Origin: Nitrospirota bacterium
GTDB taxonomy: Bacteria; Nitrospirota; Thermodesulfovibrionia; Thermodesulfovibrionales; UBA6898
Reading direction: 5' to 3'
Assembly: GCA_021783515.1 (NCBI GenBank)
Contig: JAJXTV010000001.1
Span: 156,125 to 220,124 of the forward strand
DNA length: 64,000 nt
The notes beneath the pieces were generated by a model that was given only the letters and a program-made list of their open reading frames with translations, made no database searches and was not told the DNA's origin. Positions 28,979 to 37,800 of the stretch are shown here, one piece after another. The position numbers and the translations under genes were made by a program. Positions within the stretch are counted from its first letter, which is position 1; every line of letters starts with the position of its first letter.

Positions 28979-30928
28979 TCATCGCGAAAGACCCCGTACT
29001 TCTACAGCCGACTCCGCCTTCTTTTCGAGAGAATCAATAAAACGTCCTTCTTCGCCCCCTGCAGTCTTGAGCGTCCCAAGCAGCGAAAGCGCCTCCTCCT
29101 TCCTGCCGTCTTGCAAAAGAAAAGCTATGTACGGCCACAGGAATTTTCTGGGATTCCCCGCCGAAAAAGCCAACGCGTAAAACTTATCTCCTGCTCTTTC
29201 ATCCCCTTGTCTTTTAAGAAGGCCCCCATAAATCATGGTGTTAAGGCTGTATTCGGCGTCCAATTCCTCTTCCATGAAATCATTACGAAAAGGCTGTTCC
29301 AAAACACGTTCATAATTTATTTTGGGATATTCCTTCATAAACCGTACCCTCGTATCTTTCTCGAATTCCTCCGCGTCTCTTCCTTTCGGCCAGAGCCCCA
29401 CCGACAAAACGTACGGATAATACTCATAGAACTGGGTTACCATCATTGTCATGGTCAGCGGGTTACTGGCAAAAAGTTTTCCCTTAAGGGCAAACTCTTC
29501 GTTGATCTGTTTCACCGAACTCTTGCTTGTCTCATAAAAAGCGGGAAACAGCCTGCTGTATTTCCAGGGGGGGGAGCTCTCCAGGCCGTAAATGTCCTTT
29601 TTGCCGCCGGTATTGATTACAAGAACGTCCTCGCGAAGCCTTTCCACCATCCTCATGTAAAAGGTTATAAACATGGCATTGTCGCTGTTATTCATAAGAA
29701 GACTGCTTACGGGCAGGACGGAAAGCATGTCTCTCCCGTAGTCATAGGCGATAGGCGCCTTATACGTGTCAACCAGCCGGTAAGAGTACGGAAGCAACGC
29801 AAGAGGCAGGGAAACCAGTGCGTAAGGAGCAACGCGATGGAGGAGCCCACTGGAAAGCCTTCCGGCCCATTCGAGTGCCAGGGCGAAACCTGCAGCCACG
29901 AGACAATAAAGAATCGGGATCGCGGGCAGAAAATATACTGAAATCACCTCAACGTCCTGACCGCTCAGGTCTTTCGAGCCCCAGACCATCCTGCCCAGAA
30001 GGAAAAACCAGACGAGTATCGCAAATACAAAGTACCCGAAGACCTTTTTCTTCTTCCAAAGGCTGAAGAAGCCCGCAAAAAGAAACGGCAGCACCGGCCT
30101 CATATTGGGGTAGACGAAACCAAGGATGCTGTTTTTCGCTCCGTAGAGCCAGGGGACTCCCAGTGAAAGGCCCTGAGCCAGGGCCTGAGAAGTGGAGGAG
30201 TGAGAACCGCTGTAATCTTGCCTCAAAAGCACCCTCACGAAATCGTGCCAGGACCCCGCAAAGGAATAAAGGATCAGCCCCCCGGAGTGGACCATCGCAA
30301 CCGAGCGCAGATAAAGAAGGGAATTCACGGAAAAACCGAGCAGGAAAAATAGAGTGCCCAGCGGGACCCATTGCATCCTCACCTCCTTCCACCGTACCGC
30401 AATGGGGAAGAGAAAGACGAGCCCCATGAATCCCATGGTATGATGGTTCCCCATTCCGAGACCTATTGTAAAGAGTCCCAGCAGGCCGTACCTGAAAAGG
30501 CTCTTTCCCTCGAGGATCAGGAGTCCGAGCATGAAGACTGCCATGACCAGAAAACCGTTGAGCACATAAGCCTCGGCCTTCAGCGACTCGGTGAAAAAGA
30601 CGGGGGAGATGCAGCAGGTGACCGCCGAAGCCCAGGAGGCATAGACGTTTCCCGTCAGCATCATGGACACCCGGAAGACCAGCAGGCAGGCAAGCGTTGC
30701 GAAGATTGCACTTACGAGGTTGGTCTTCATCGCAACGTTACCGAATGGCAGGAAGGTCAGCAACTTGCCCAGGAGCACAAAGAGGGGATAGCCAGGGGGA
30801 TGGGCTGACCCCAGGGAAAAGGAAGCCGCGGAAAAAAGGCTACTGTCTCCCACATAGATGGACGTACAAAGCCCCGAAAGAGTTATGAGGAATACGACTA
30901 GAATGAGAACATAGTCGCTAATCTTCAC
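28979..30928 (-). CDS. DUF2723 / GT-C-type membrane protein
   Basis: About 649 residues. The first external loop DSSLFSAASFSLGSAHPPGYPLF is split here by helices and is the hallmark of DUF2723 (the TMEM260-like GT-C family of O-mannosyltransferase relatives). About eleven helices follow, then a soluble C-terminal domain with a TPR-like repeat (KRQGDERAGDKFYALAFSAG). I set the start at the GTG 30928, which has GGAGGAA 5 nt upstream; a TTG at 30964 lacks a site. It is adjacent to the second pilin gene, so it could glycosylate pilin or another exported protein; this is inference. Confidence 0.82.
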   Translation of the reverse strand: MKISDYVLILVVFLITLSGLCTSIYVGDSSLFSAASFSLGSAHPPGYPLFVLLGKLLTFLPFGNVAMKTNLVSAIFATLACLLVFRVSMMLTGNVYASWASAVTCCISPVFFTESLKAEAYVLNGFLVMAVFMLGLLILEGKSLFRYGLLGLFTIGLGMGNHHTMGFMGLVFLFPIAVRWKEVRMQWVPLGTLFFLLGFSVNSLLYLRSVAMVHSGGLILYSFAGSWHDFVRVLLRQDYSGSHSSTSQALAQGLSLGVPWLYGAKNSILGFVYPNMRPVLPFLFAGFFSLWKKKKVFGYFVFAILVWFFLLGRMVWGSKDLSGQDVEVISVYFLPAIPILYCLVAAGFALALEWAGRLSSGLLHRVAPYALVSLPLALLPYSYRLVDTYKAPIAYDYGRDMLSVLPVSSLLMNNSDNAMFITFYMRMVERLREDVLVINTGGKKDIYGLESSPPWKYSRLFPAFYETSKSSVKQINEEFALKGKLFASNPLTMTMMVTQFYEYYPYVLSVGLWPKGRDAEEFEKDTRVRFMKEYPKINYERVLEQPFRNDFMEEELDAEYSLNTMIYGGLLKRQGDERAGDKFYALAFSAGNPRKFLWPYIAFLLQDGRKEEALSLLGTLKTAGGEEGRFIDSLEKKAESAVEVRGLSR

Positions 30929-31098
30929 ATCTTCCTCCGGGGAAATTTTTTGGGAGCAGAGCAACGATCTCCGGGAATCTTCGCCTGCCCGTCAACCAGA
31001 AGAAACAACCTTGATATGCAATGATATTGCTCCCCCCGTCGGATACCGTCTGCGTTCTTCATAGCACCCTTGTCTTTCATGCCGGTCGGCCACCTTGC

Positions 31099-31133
31099 AA
31101 AAAAGGGGCGGATACCGAGCCGGTATCCGCCCC
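31099..31133 (-). terminator. Rho-independent terminator after the pilin gene
   Basis: A perfect 12-bp stem (GGGGCGGATACC / GGTATCCGCCCC, 31105-31116 with 31122-31133) with a 5-nt loop, followed on the minus strand by six U. It lies 26 nt past the stop of the pilin gene at 31159, marking that gene as a separate, probably highly expressed, unit. Confidence 0.92.
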
Positions 31134-31158
31134 GTCGGGAGTATCCTCCCGTGATGAA

Positions 31159-31674
31159 TCAGTCGGCAGACAGAATCTTGGTGTAAAGGAAGTTACTCTT
31201 CCCGTCAAAGACAGACATGATAATGCCCTGGATCGCGCTGTTGTCGGAGGGAACCGCGGAGAGCATGATCTCGCCCGGTGTGTTGGTATTCGCAATCCAC
31301 ATATTTTTTCCGCCCCACGGGGATTTGTCCTGCTGGTTTCTGGCGCTTACAAACTGGGCAACAACGCCTGTGTCGGCCAGAGAGCTATTGGTCATATCAC
31401 CTGCACTCGACACCTGCCCGTCCCAGTTCGTATCAACCTCGTAAAGGCTGCCTTGCGCCGTTCCGGATTTCTTTGCAGCCGTAAGCCATCCCTGAAGCTC
31501 CGGCTCGGACGAGGTCGCCGTCCTCTGGATCGCGCCTTTTCTGCCTCTTTCCTGCATGCCGATATAGCCCGGGATGGCGATAGCAGCGAGAATACCGATG
31601 ATCGCCACAACGATCAGGAGTTCGATAAGCGTAAAACCTTTCTGCTCCTTCAAATTATTTACTGCCTTAAACAT
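31159..31674 (-). CDS. Type IV pilin-like prepilin
   Basis: 171 residues. Leader MFKAVNNLKEQKG is cut before F; the mature N-terminus FTLIELLIVVAIIGILAAIA is the conserved pilin helix with Glu5. The globular domain (GWLTAAKKSG, DTNWDGQVSS with a possible calcium-like D-x-N-x-D-G loop) is unlike that of the pilin at 5648-6106. A strong ribosome binding site GGAGGAAGGA precedes the ATG, and a strong intrinsic terminator follows. It is probably a pilus or pseudopilus subunit at the cell surface. Confidence 0.93.
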   Translation of the reverse strand: MFKAVNNLKEQKGFTLIELLIVVAIIGILAAIAIPGYIGMQERGRKGAIQRTATSSEPELQGWLTAAKKSGTAQGSLYEVDTNWDGQVSSAGDMTNSSLADTGVVAQFVSARNQQDKSPWGGKNMWIANTNTPGEIMLSAVPSDNSAIQGIIMSVFDGKSNFLYTKILSAD

Positions 31675-31712
31675 GTTCCTTCCTCCTTTTTTTGATTATT
31701 ACGAACAAATTA

Positions 31713-31922
31713 TTACGACCAAGGGTCGGCATTGCCCAAAAACTGAAAGAGTAGCTCTTTTTCACCTCCTCGTTGGTAATTCACCAATAAATCCTTGTCT
31801 CTCAATAAAGCACTTTTTATGCCATACTCCAGCATGGAATAGGCCTTAAACTTACTGAATTTTCTCAGATACCATATTCGATAAGGACTATAAAAGTCAA
31901 TGCGGATGACATTTTTTGTCAT
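31713..31922 (-). CDS. Uncharacterised small ORF
   Basis: A 69-codon ATG frame just upstream of the pilin gene, rich in Tyr, Lys and Leu and A+T rich. No signal peptide, membrane helix or known motif was recognised, and no ribosome binding site precedes it. It may be the tail of a decayed gene; expression is doubtful. Confidence 0.22.
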   Translation of the reverse strand: MTKNVIRIDFYSPYRIWYLRKFSKFKAYSMLEYGIKSALLRDKDLLVNYQRGGEKELLFQFLGNADPWS

Positions 31923-32025
31923 GAAACCGAAACAACGCCCCCGCCCATCACCTTTCCGGCCTCATCAAACGCCGCGGCATGAAAGTGCCTTATCCCTGTG
32001 AAGTTATCGGGCTGGAAATCTGTGG

Positions 32026-32031
32026 TATAAT
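32026..32031 (+). promoter_or_regulatory. -10 box upstream of the activase gene
   Basis: Perfect TATAAT, 53 nt before the ATG at 32085, with only a weak -35 (GTTATC near 32003). It would give a leader of about 45 nt. Confidence 0.4.
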
Positions 32032-32084
32032 TTTTCCGGAAACTGCATGCACTACCCGACAGTTATAGACACATTTAATAATAG

Positions 32085-35000
32085 ATGAACTGCATCGGTC
32101 TTGACGCCGGATCAGTCAGCATCAAACTGTCTGTCCTCAGTGAGAACGGTAAAAGGCTTTGCAGCGTATATCGTCGGCACAGGGGACAGCCGGTTGCGGT
32201 TGCTCTGCACCTGCTGCAAGAACTGTCAGGAGGAGAGGCGCAGTGGCTGCACCCTCTCAAACCGGACACTGACGCCTCATTCTTCGCCTCTCCCCCTTCG
32301 CTTTCGGTGACCGGCTCGGCAGGCAGGATTATCGCGTCGGTTCTCGGTCTGGAACCTGTCAATGAGGTCGTTGCCCACACTTACGCCACCCGCAGGCTCT
32401 ATCCCGGCATAAGAACGATCATCGAACTGGGCGGCGAGGATTCGAAGCTCATTCTCCTCGGCGAGCATTCGGACTCTGCCATGGACTTTTCTATGAATTC
32501 GGTCTGCGCGGCAGGCACCGGGTCGTTTCTCGACCAGCAGGCCGAGCGGCTGAGGCTGTCGATAGAAGAATTCAGCGCCTTGTCCCTGAAATCGAAAAAC
32601 CCTCCACGGATCGCGGGAAGGTGCAGCGTATTCGCAAAGTCGGACATGATCCATCTGCAGCAGATCGCCACCCCGGTAGAAGATATAGTCGCCGGACTCT
32701 GTTTTGCCGTGGCCCGAAACTTCAAGGGCTCGATCGCAAGGGGCAGGGAAATACAAACTCCTGTCTCATTCCAGGGGGGCGTAGCCGCCAACGCCGGCAT
32801 GGTCAGGGCGTTCAAGGAGGTACTGTGCGTTGACGAGCTCTTCGTCCCGGACGAGCATCTGCTGATGGGCGCCATCGGCGCGGCACTGAAGGACCTCGAT
32901 TCGGGGCGCCGCCAGCCGTTCGACCTGAAGAGGCTTGAGGACTTCATCACATCGGCACGACGCGGGGGAAAAGGTCATGCTCCCCTTCTCGGGGACGGGG
33001 ACCGGTTCTTCGAAAGACACCTTAAGGATAGTGAGGGATCAGGAGGGAGGAGAAAAGAGTCGCAAGGCGAAGAAAACGATATCCCCTCTCGCTCCCCGCG
33101 CCTCACTCCGCCTTCCTCGCGTATCAGGGCATACCTTGGCATTGATATCGGCTCGATCAGCACAAATCTCGCTGTCATCGACGAAGACTGCAGGCTGTTG
33201 GCAAAGCGCTACCTCATGACCGCCGGCAGGCCGATCGAGGCGGTCAAGCAGGGACTCGAAGAGATCGGGGGAGAGATCGGGGAGAGCGTGCAGATCGCAG
33301 GGGTCGGCACCACCGGGTCCGGAAGATACATGATCGCCGACTATGTAGGAGCCGATATCGTAAAGAACGAAATCACGGCCCAGGCAACCGCCGCTGCCTT
33401 CATAGACAAGGAAGTAGACACGATCTTCGAAATCGGAGGTCAGGATTCGAAATATATCTCGCTGAGAGACGGCGTCATCGTGGGCTTCGAGATGAACAAG
33501 GCCTGCGCTGCCGGCACCGGCTCGTTTCTTGAGGAGCAGGCAGAGAAACTCAGCGTCCCCATAAAGCGGGAGTTCCAGAAACTCGCCCTCAAGGCCGAGA
33601 ACCCCTGCAGACTGGGCGAGCGGTGCACGGTCTTTATGGAAAACTCGCTCATGACGAACCTCCAGCGCGGCGCGGAAAGGGAAGACCTGCTGGCGGGGCT
33701 TGCCTATTCTATTGTCCAGAATTACATCAACCGGGTGGTCGGCAAGCGTCCGATAGGCCGCAAGATATTTTTCCAGGGCGGCGTCGCCTTCAATAAGTCC
33801 GTTGTCGCGGCTTTCGAAAAATATCTGGGGAAAGAGATAACCGTGCCCCCCAATCACGACGTCACCGGCGCGATCGGGATGGCACTTATCGCGAGAGAGC
33901 ATATGAAGGGGCGGGAAGAAGAAAGGAGGGAGGAAACGCAAGCAAGGCGTGGCGAGCCGATGCCGGAACCCGCGTCCCTTCTCTCGCCTCACTCCTCCCG
34001 CCGCACGGGGTTCAAGGGGTTCGCGTTGTCGAAACGACCATATGAGATATCCTCCTTCGAGTGCAAGGGATGTCCGAACGTCTGCGAAATAAACAGGGTG
34101 AAGATCGAGGGCGAGAAGGGATACCTCTTTTATGGCGGAAGGTGCGAGAAGTATGACATACGGAAAGGCAGGAAGGTAAATGATCTTCCCGACCTCTTCG
34201 CACTCCGGGAGGACCTGCTCTGGAAGGCGCACACGGAGAGGCAGGCAGACAGGGGCAAGGTGAACCCGCTCGCACAATCCCGCCCTGTAATCGGGATTCC
34301 CTATGTCTTTTACTTTCATGATTTTCTCCCCTTCTGGGCGGCCCTCCTCTGGGAACTCGGCTTCGAGGTCGAGGTGTCCGGCAAAACAGACCGAACGATC
34401 GTGGACCTCGGCCTGGAATCGGTGCTCTCGGAGACCTGCTTCCCCGTTAAAACCGCCCACGGGCATATCAGACATTTGATCGACAAGGGCGTGAAAACGA
34501 TATTTATGCCGAGCTTCGTAAACCTCAATCTCCCCAAGGATGCCTTCGACACAGGATATGCATGCCCCTATACCCAGGCGATTCCCTATTCCGCCCGGAT
34601 CGCATTCAGGAAGGCCCAGATCCTCACGCCGGTTATCGATATGAGCAGGGGGGATGACTACCTCCGGAAGGAACTAAGAAAGGTTTTCAGTGCGTTCGGC
34701 ATCAAGGCCCCGCAGATTTCACGGGCACTGGCGGCGGGGAAAATGGCGCAGGAAGCGTTTGTGCGAGAGATCAGACATGCGGGAGAAGAGGTCATCGGGG
34801 GAATGAAAGAGCGGGCTGTCGTCATAATCGGAAGGGCTTACAACTCGTTCGACAGGGGAATGAACCTGGACATCCCGAGGAAGCTTGCGGATCTCGGGGT
34901 GCAGCCGATCCCGATGGATTTTCTGCCGCTGGAGTCTTCGGATATTGGAAGAGACTGGCCGAACATGTACTGGCGTGCCGGGCAGCGGATACTCAGCGCG

Positions 35001-36479
35001 GCAAGGATCGTCAGGGACAATCCCCTGCTGCATGCGGTCTACATAGGGAATTTTTCGTGCGGGCCGGACTCTTTCATCACCAAGTTTTTCGAAGAAGAGC
35101 TGGCCGAAAAGCCGTGTCTCTATCTTGAAATCGACGCCCACAGCGCCGACGCCGGCGCAGTCACGAGATGCGAAGCGTTTCTCGACAGCGTCGAAAACAG
35201 GAGCCGTTACGGCATGCCGTCCGGCAGCCCCGACCTGGGACCAAAGAGAATTTCTCTCCCTGCTCAGGTAATCCGCCATGCCAAGAGGACCGTCTATATC
35301 CCGCGCATGTCCGACCACGCTTTTGCGCTTGCGGCAGCCTTCGAATATTGCGGCATCGGGGCGGAGGTGCTTCCCGAGTCCACAAAAGATGCCGTTGAAC
35401 TGGGGAAAAAATTCGTCTCGGGAAAGGAATGCTATCCTTGCGCGGTAACCACCGGAGATATGGTGCTAAAGATCCGGGAGCCCGGATTCGTGCCTTCTGC
35501 CTCGGCCTTCTTCATGCCGTCCGGCTCCGGACCGTGCAGGTTCGGGCAGTACAACATATTCCACAGGATGGTGATACGGGAACTCGGGTTCGAGGACATC
35601 CCAGTCCTTGCGCCGAATCAGGACGAGAACTTTTATGAGCACCTTGGGGGCATCGGCAGCAACTTCGCGGCACGGGCGTGGGAAGGCATCACCGCGATCG
35701 ACCTTCTCTCCAAGTGCCTTCATGAGACAAGGCCTTACGAAGCCGAAAGGGGCGCCTCCGATGCCCTCTATGACGAGTACCTTCACAAGACATATAGTTC
35801 GATTAAAGGGGTTGACGGAAAAATCGAGACTCTCCTGAAAAAGGCGAAAGCGGATTTTTCGCAGGTACGCAGGACCGACGCGCCAAAACCGCTTGTCGGA
35901 ATTGTCGGCGAGATATTCGTGAGGTCCAACAGGTTTTCGAACGAAAACCTGATCCGGAAGGTCGAGGCCCTGGGCGGCGAAGCATACCTTGCGCCCATAG
36001 AAGAATGGATCAGCTACATCAATCGTATGGCTTTCCGTAAGGTCTTGATTAAAAAAGAATGGTCTGGTATGATTAAACTTCTGTTGAAGGCTTCCTTCCA
36101 GAAGAGAACCGAGCGGATATTGGCCGGACCTTTCGAAGGGTTCCTGCGCAATCCGCATGAACCCGATACGAAAGCGCTGCTGACGAAAGCGAGCCCCTAC
36201 ATCCACTCCTCACTTGAAGGAGAAGCGGTCCTCAGCATCGGCAAGAGCATCGACCTAATCAATAAAGGCGCATCGGGGATTATCAATGCGATGCCGTTCG
36301 GCTGCATGCCGGGTACAATCGTAAGCGGACTGATGCGGGGAGTGGCCATGGACTCTGGAATCCCGTGCCTCAGTATCCCGTTCGACGGAACGGAATCGCT
36401 GACGACCGAGATTCAGCTTGAGGCTTTTATGGACCAGGCTAAAGAGCATCATCGGGGTGCCCGGCCGGGAGATGCATAG
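32085..36479 (+). CDS. Giant acyl-CoA dehydratase activase (BadF/BcrA family, DUF2229, HgdB-like)
   Basis: 1464 residues. Two ASKHA ATPase modules (about 1-290 and 346-605) each carry phosphate loops (DAGSVS; DIGSISTN), a CAAGTGSFL-EQAE-L segment and a C-x-VF cluster region (RCSVFAKSDM; RCTVFMENSL), as in 2-hydroxyacyl-CoA dehydratase activators. A DUF2229 domain (about 650-900; KGCPNVCEINRVKIEG, FPVKTAHGHIRHLIDKG) and a dehydratase-D-component-like domain (about 950-1430; GKECYPCAVTTGD) follow. The activators deliver a low-potential electron using ATP and are oxygen sensitive. The substrate of these giant fused forms is not known. No separate dehydratase subunits are nearby. Two repeat-like low-complexity linkers lie exactly at domain borders. 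Confidence 0.9.
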   Translation: MNCIGLDAGSVSIKLSVLSENGKRLCSVYRRHRGQPVAVALHLLQELSGGEAQWLHPLKPDTDASFFASPPSLSVTGSAGRIIASVLGLEPVNEVVAHTYATRRLYPGIRTIIELGGEDSKLILLGEHSDSAMDFSMNSVCAAGTGSFLDQQAERLRLSIEEFSALSLKSKNPPRIAGRCSVFAKSDMIHLQQIATPVEDIVAGLCFAVARNFKGSIARGREIQTPVSFQGGVAANAGMVRAFKEVLCVDELFVPDEHLLMGAIGAALKDLDSGRRQPFDLKRLEDFITSARRGGKGHAPLLGDGDRFFERHLKDSEGSGGRRKESQGEENDIPSRSPRLTPPSSRIRAYLGIDIGSISTNLAVIDEDCRLLAKRYLMTAGRPIEAVKQGLEEIGGEIGESVQIAGVGTTGSGRYMIADYVGADIVKNEITAQATAAAFIDKEVDTIFEIGGQDSKYISLRDGVIVGFEMNKACAAGTGSFLEEQAEKLSVPIKREFQKLALKAENPCRLGERCTVFMENSLMTNLQRGAEREDLLAGLAYSIVQNYINRVVGKRPIGRKIFFQGGVAFNKSVVAAFEKYLGKEITVPPNHDVTGAIGMALIAREHMKGREEERREETQARRGEPMPEPASLLSPHSSRRTGFKGFALSKRPYEISSFECKGCPNVCEINRVKIEGEKGYLFYGGRCEKYDIRKGRKVNDLPDLFALREDLLWKAHTERQADRGKVNPLAQSRPVIGIPYVFYFHDFLPFWAALLWELGFEVEVSGKTDRTIVDLGLESVLSETCFPVKTAHGHIRHLIDKGVKTIFMPSFVNLNLPKDAFDTGYACPYTQAIPYSARIAFRKAQILTPVIDMSRGDDYLRKELRKVFSAFGIKAPQISRALAAGKMAQEAFVREIRHAGEEVIGGMKERAVVIIGRAYNSFDRGMNLDIPRKLADLGVQPIPMDFLPLESSDIGRDWPNMYWRAGQRILSAARIVRDNPLLHAVYIGNFSCGPDSFITKFFEEELAEKPCLYLEIDAHSADAGAVTRCEAFLDSVENRSRYGMPSGSPDLGPKRISLPAQVIRHAKRTVYIPRMSDHAFALAAAFEYCGIGAEVLPESTKDAVELGKKFVSGKECYPCAVTTGDMVLKIREPGFVPSASAFFMPSGSGPCRFGQYNIFHRMVIRELGFEDIPVLAPNQDENFYEHLGGIGSNFAARAWEGITAIDLLSKCLHETRPYEAERGASDALYDEYLHKTYSSIKGVDGKIETLLKKAKADFSQVRRTDAPKPLVGIVGEIFVRSNRFSNENLIRKVEALGGEAYLAPIEEWISYINRMAFRKVLIKKEWSGMIKLLLKASFQKRTERILAGPFEGFLRNPHEPDTKALLTKASPYIHSSLEGEAVLSIGKSIDLINKGASGIINAMPFGCMPGTIVSGLMRGVAMDSGIPCLSIPFDGTESLTTEIQLEAFMDQAKEHHRGARPGDA
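33025..33125 (+). repeat. In-frame repeat-like linker, copy A
   Basis: A purine-rich arm (GGAGGGAGGA, then GCAAGGCG) is followed by a pyrimidine-rich arm (CGCCTCACTCC), encoding a Ser/Arg/Pro linker between the two ATPase modules of the activase. The same arms recur in copy B at 33909-34017. Confidence 0.5.
33909..34017 (+). repeat. In-frame repeat-like linker, copy B
   Basis: Same layout as copy A: GGAGGGAGGA and GCAAGGCG on the left, CGCCTCACTCC on the right, encoding a linker between the second ATPase module and DUF2229. Confidence 0.5.
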
Positions 36480-36539
36480 TCGGCCGGTTAACCGCAGGTG
36501 AAATAGTATCGATTATCGTGAGACAAAGGAGGTGAGGCA

Positions 36540-36638
36540 GTGGGAAGCGTTGTAAAATGGCGCAAAAAGAAGATGAGCAAGCACAAGCACAAAAAGCTGC
36601 TCAAAAAGACCAAACACCAGAGAAGAAGGAACGGCTAG
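36540..36638 (+). CDS. AURKAIP1/COX24-domain small ribosomal protein
   Basis: A 32-residue, very basic protein starting at a GTG with a strong ribosome binding site (AAAGGAGGTGAGGCA). The core VVKWRKKKMSKHKHKKLLKK, followed by TKHQRRR, matches the AURKAIP1/COX24 C-terminal domain (mS38 in mitochondria; bS22-type proteins of bacterial small subunits), with the invariant K-M-x-K-H-K. It probably binds rRNA on the 30S subunit. It follows the activase gene by 60 nt. Such a short gene is easily missed. Confidence 0.87.
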   Translation: MGSVVKWRKKKMSKHKHKKLLKKTKHQRRRNG

Positions 36639-36770
36639 GGGGTGCTCTCACCCGGGAACTGCGCATTGACTGCAGCCGAAAAAAGGCAGCCAGAAGCGGG
36701 TTCTTTGTCTTCTTGCCCGATAGTGAATGTCGCAAGCCGCGAATTCTGTCGGGCCTCTGGTGTTCGTAGA

Positions 36771-37636
36771 TTACCTGGCGCTGCCGGGTGCCGGCTTTCG
36801 CAGCTCGCTGCAGGCGCCTTCACTGCCCAGCGCACATCCCCGCCGTAAATCCATGACGGCCTCGGCAGTCCTGCCGGCCTTCCTGCAAGCGCGCGCCCGT
36901 CCGAAGAATGCTGCTGCATTCTTCGGCTGCAGGGCAAACGCCCCGGTATATGCCCCCGCCGCCTGTTCGTATCTGCCGTCAAGGTCCAGTACAAAACCCA
37001 GATTGCAGAACGCCTCGGAATAATCGGGGTTAAGTGCGATCGCGCGCGTAAAGTCCCGTATCGCTGCATCGTGCATTCCCTGTCGATCACGCGCAAGTCC
37101 GCGGTCGTCATAGGCCTCGAAATAATCAGGTTTGTGCGCGATGGCCTTCGTATAGTCCCGTACCGCCTCCGCATACATTCCCGCCCCGCTATGCGCCAGG
37201 CCGCGATTATAGTATGCCAGCGCGTAATCGGGCTTAAGTGCAATCGCAGTATCGAAATCCCGCAAGGCAAGGTCGTATAATCCCTCTGCTTTTCGCGCGA
37301 CTCCCCGGTTGTTATATGCAAAAGGGACAGGGAAAGGCCCGCGTTCTATCACGTAATCCCACAGCGTTACGCCGCTCCTCCAGACTCCGACCTGCATCAC
37401 CGTCAGAGCCGAAAGGGATAACAAAAAGGTAACGACGATGGCGCCTGCAGCGTCGGTGCCTGGATATGCGGGTTCGCATAGACATAGAGATCGTCGTCCC
37501 AGTCGGTAAATCCATTGTGAAGAGACGGCAGATAGGTAAGCAGAGTGACCAGAAAGACCATGAGCCCGGCAAACATCCTGACACGACGGGGATCGTGCCC
37601 GGACAAAGGTGGCGGCGAAAAAGACAAGCGGCCCAT
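36771..37636 (-). pseudogene. TPR membrane protein (TMTC-like) with large internal deletion
   Basis: The first part (37636 to about 37460) encodes a signal-anchor and LLTYLPSLHNGFTDWDDDLY, the start of polytopic TPR glycosyltransferase-like proteins (GT-C, TMTC type) with the D-D-D first loop. In a shifted frame from about 37455 it continues with TFLLSLSALTVMQVGVW, the last helix of such proteins, then SGVTLWDYV and four to five TPR units (YNNRGVARKAEG, YYNRGLAHSGAG, YDDRGLARDRQG, FCNLGFVLDLDG). The roughly ten helices in between are missing and the reading frame changes at the join. The TPR part alone may still be translated from an internal start. Confidence 0.7.
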
Positions 37637-37800
37637 CGCAGTATTATAGAAATGTTCCGGTCAATTCGCAATCGCTGCCGGCCGACTGGCAACCGCGGAC
37701 GGGCTCAAATAAGGGCAAGTCCCCTCATAACCGGCTCACCTGGATGCCGGGAAGGCCGCCGTCAGAAAGATGCTTCCGGGCCCGGCGCCAGCATGCGCCG

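Noticed and set aside
33039..34475. Long minus-strand open frame (478 codons)
   Set aside because: Antisense shadow of the activase gene; no recognisable domain and no ribosome binding site.
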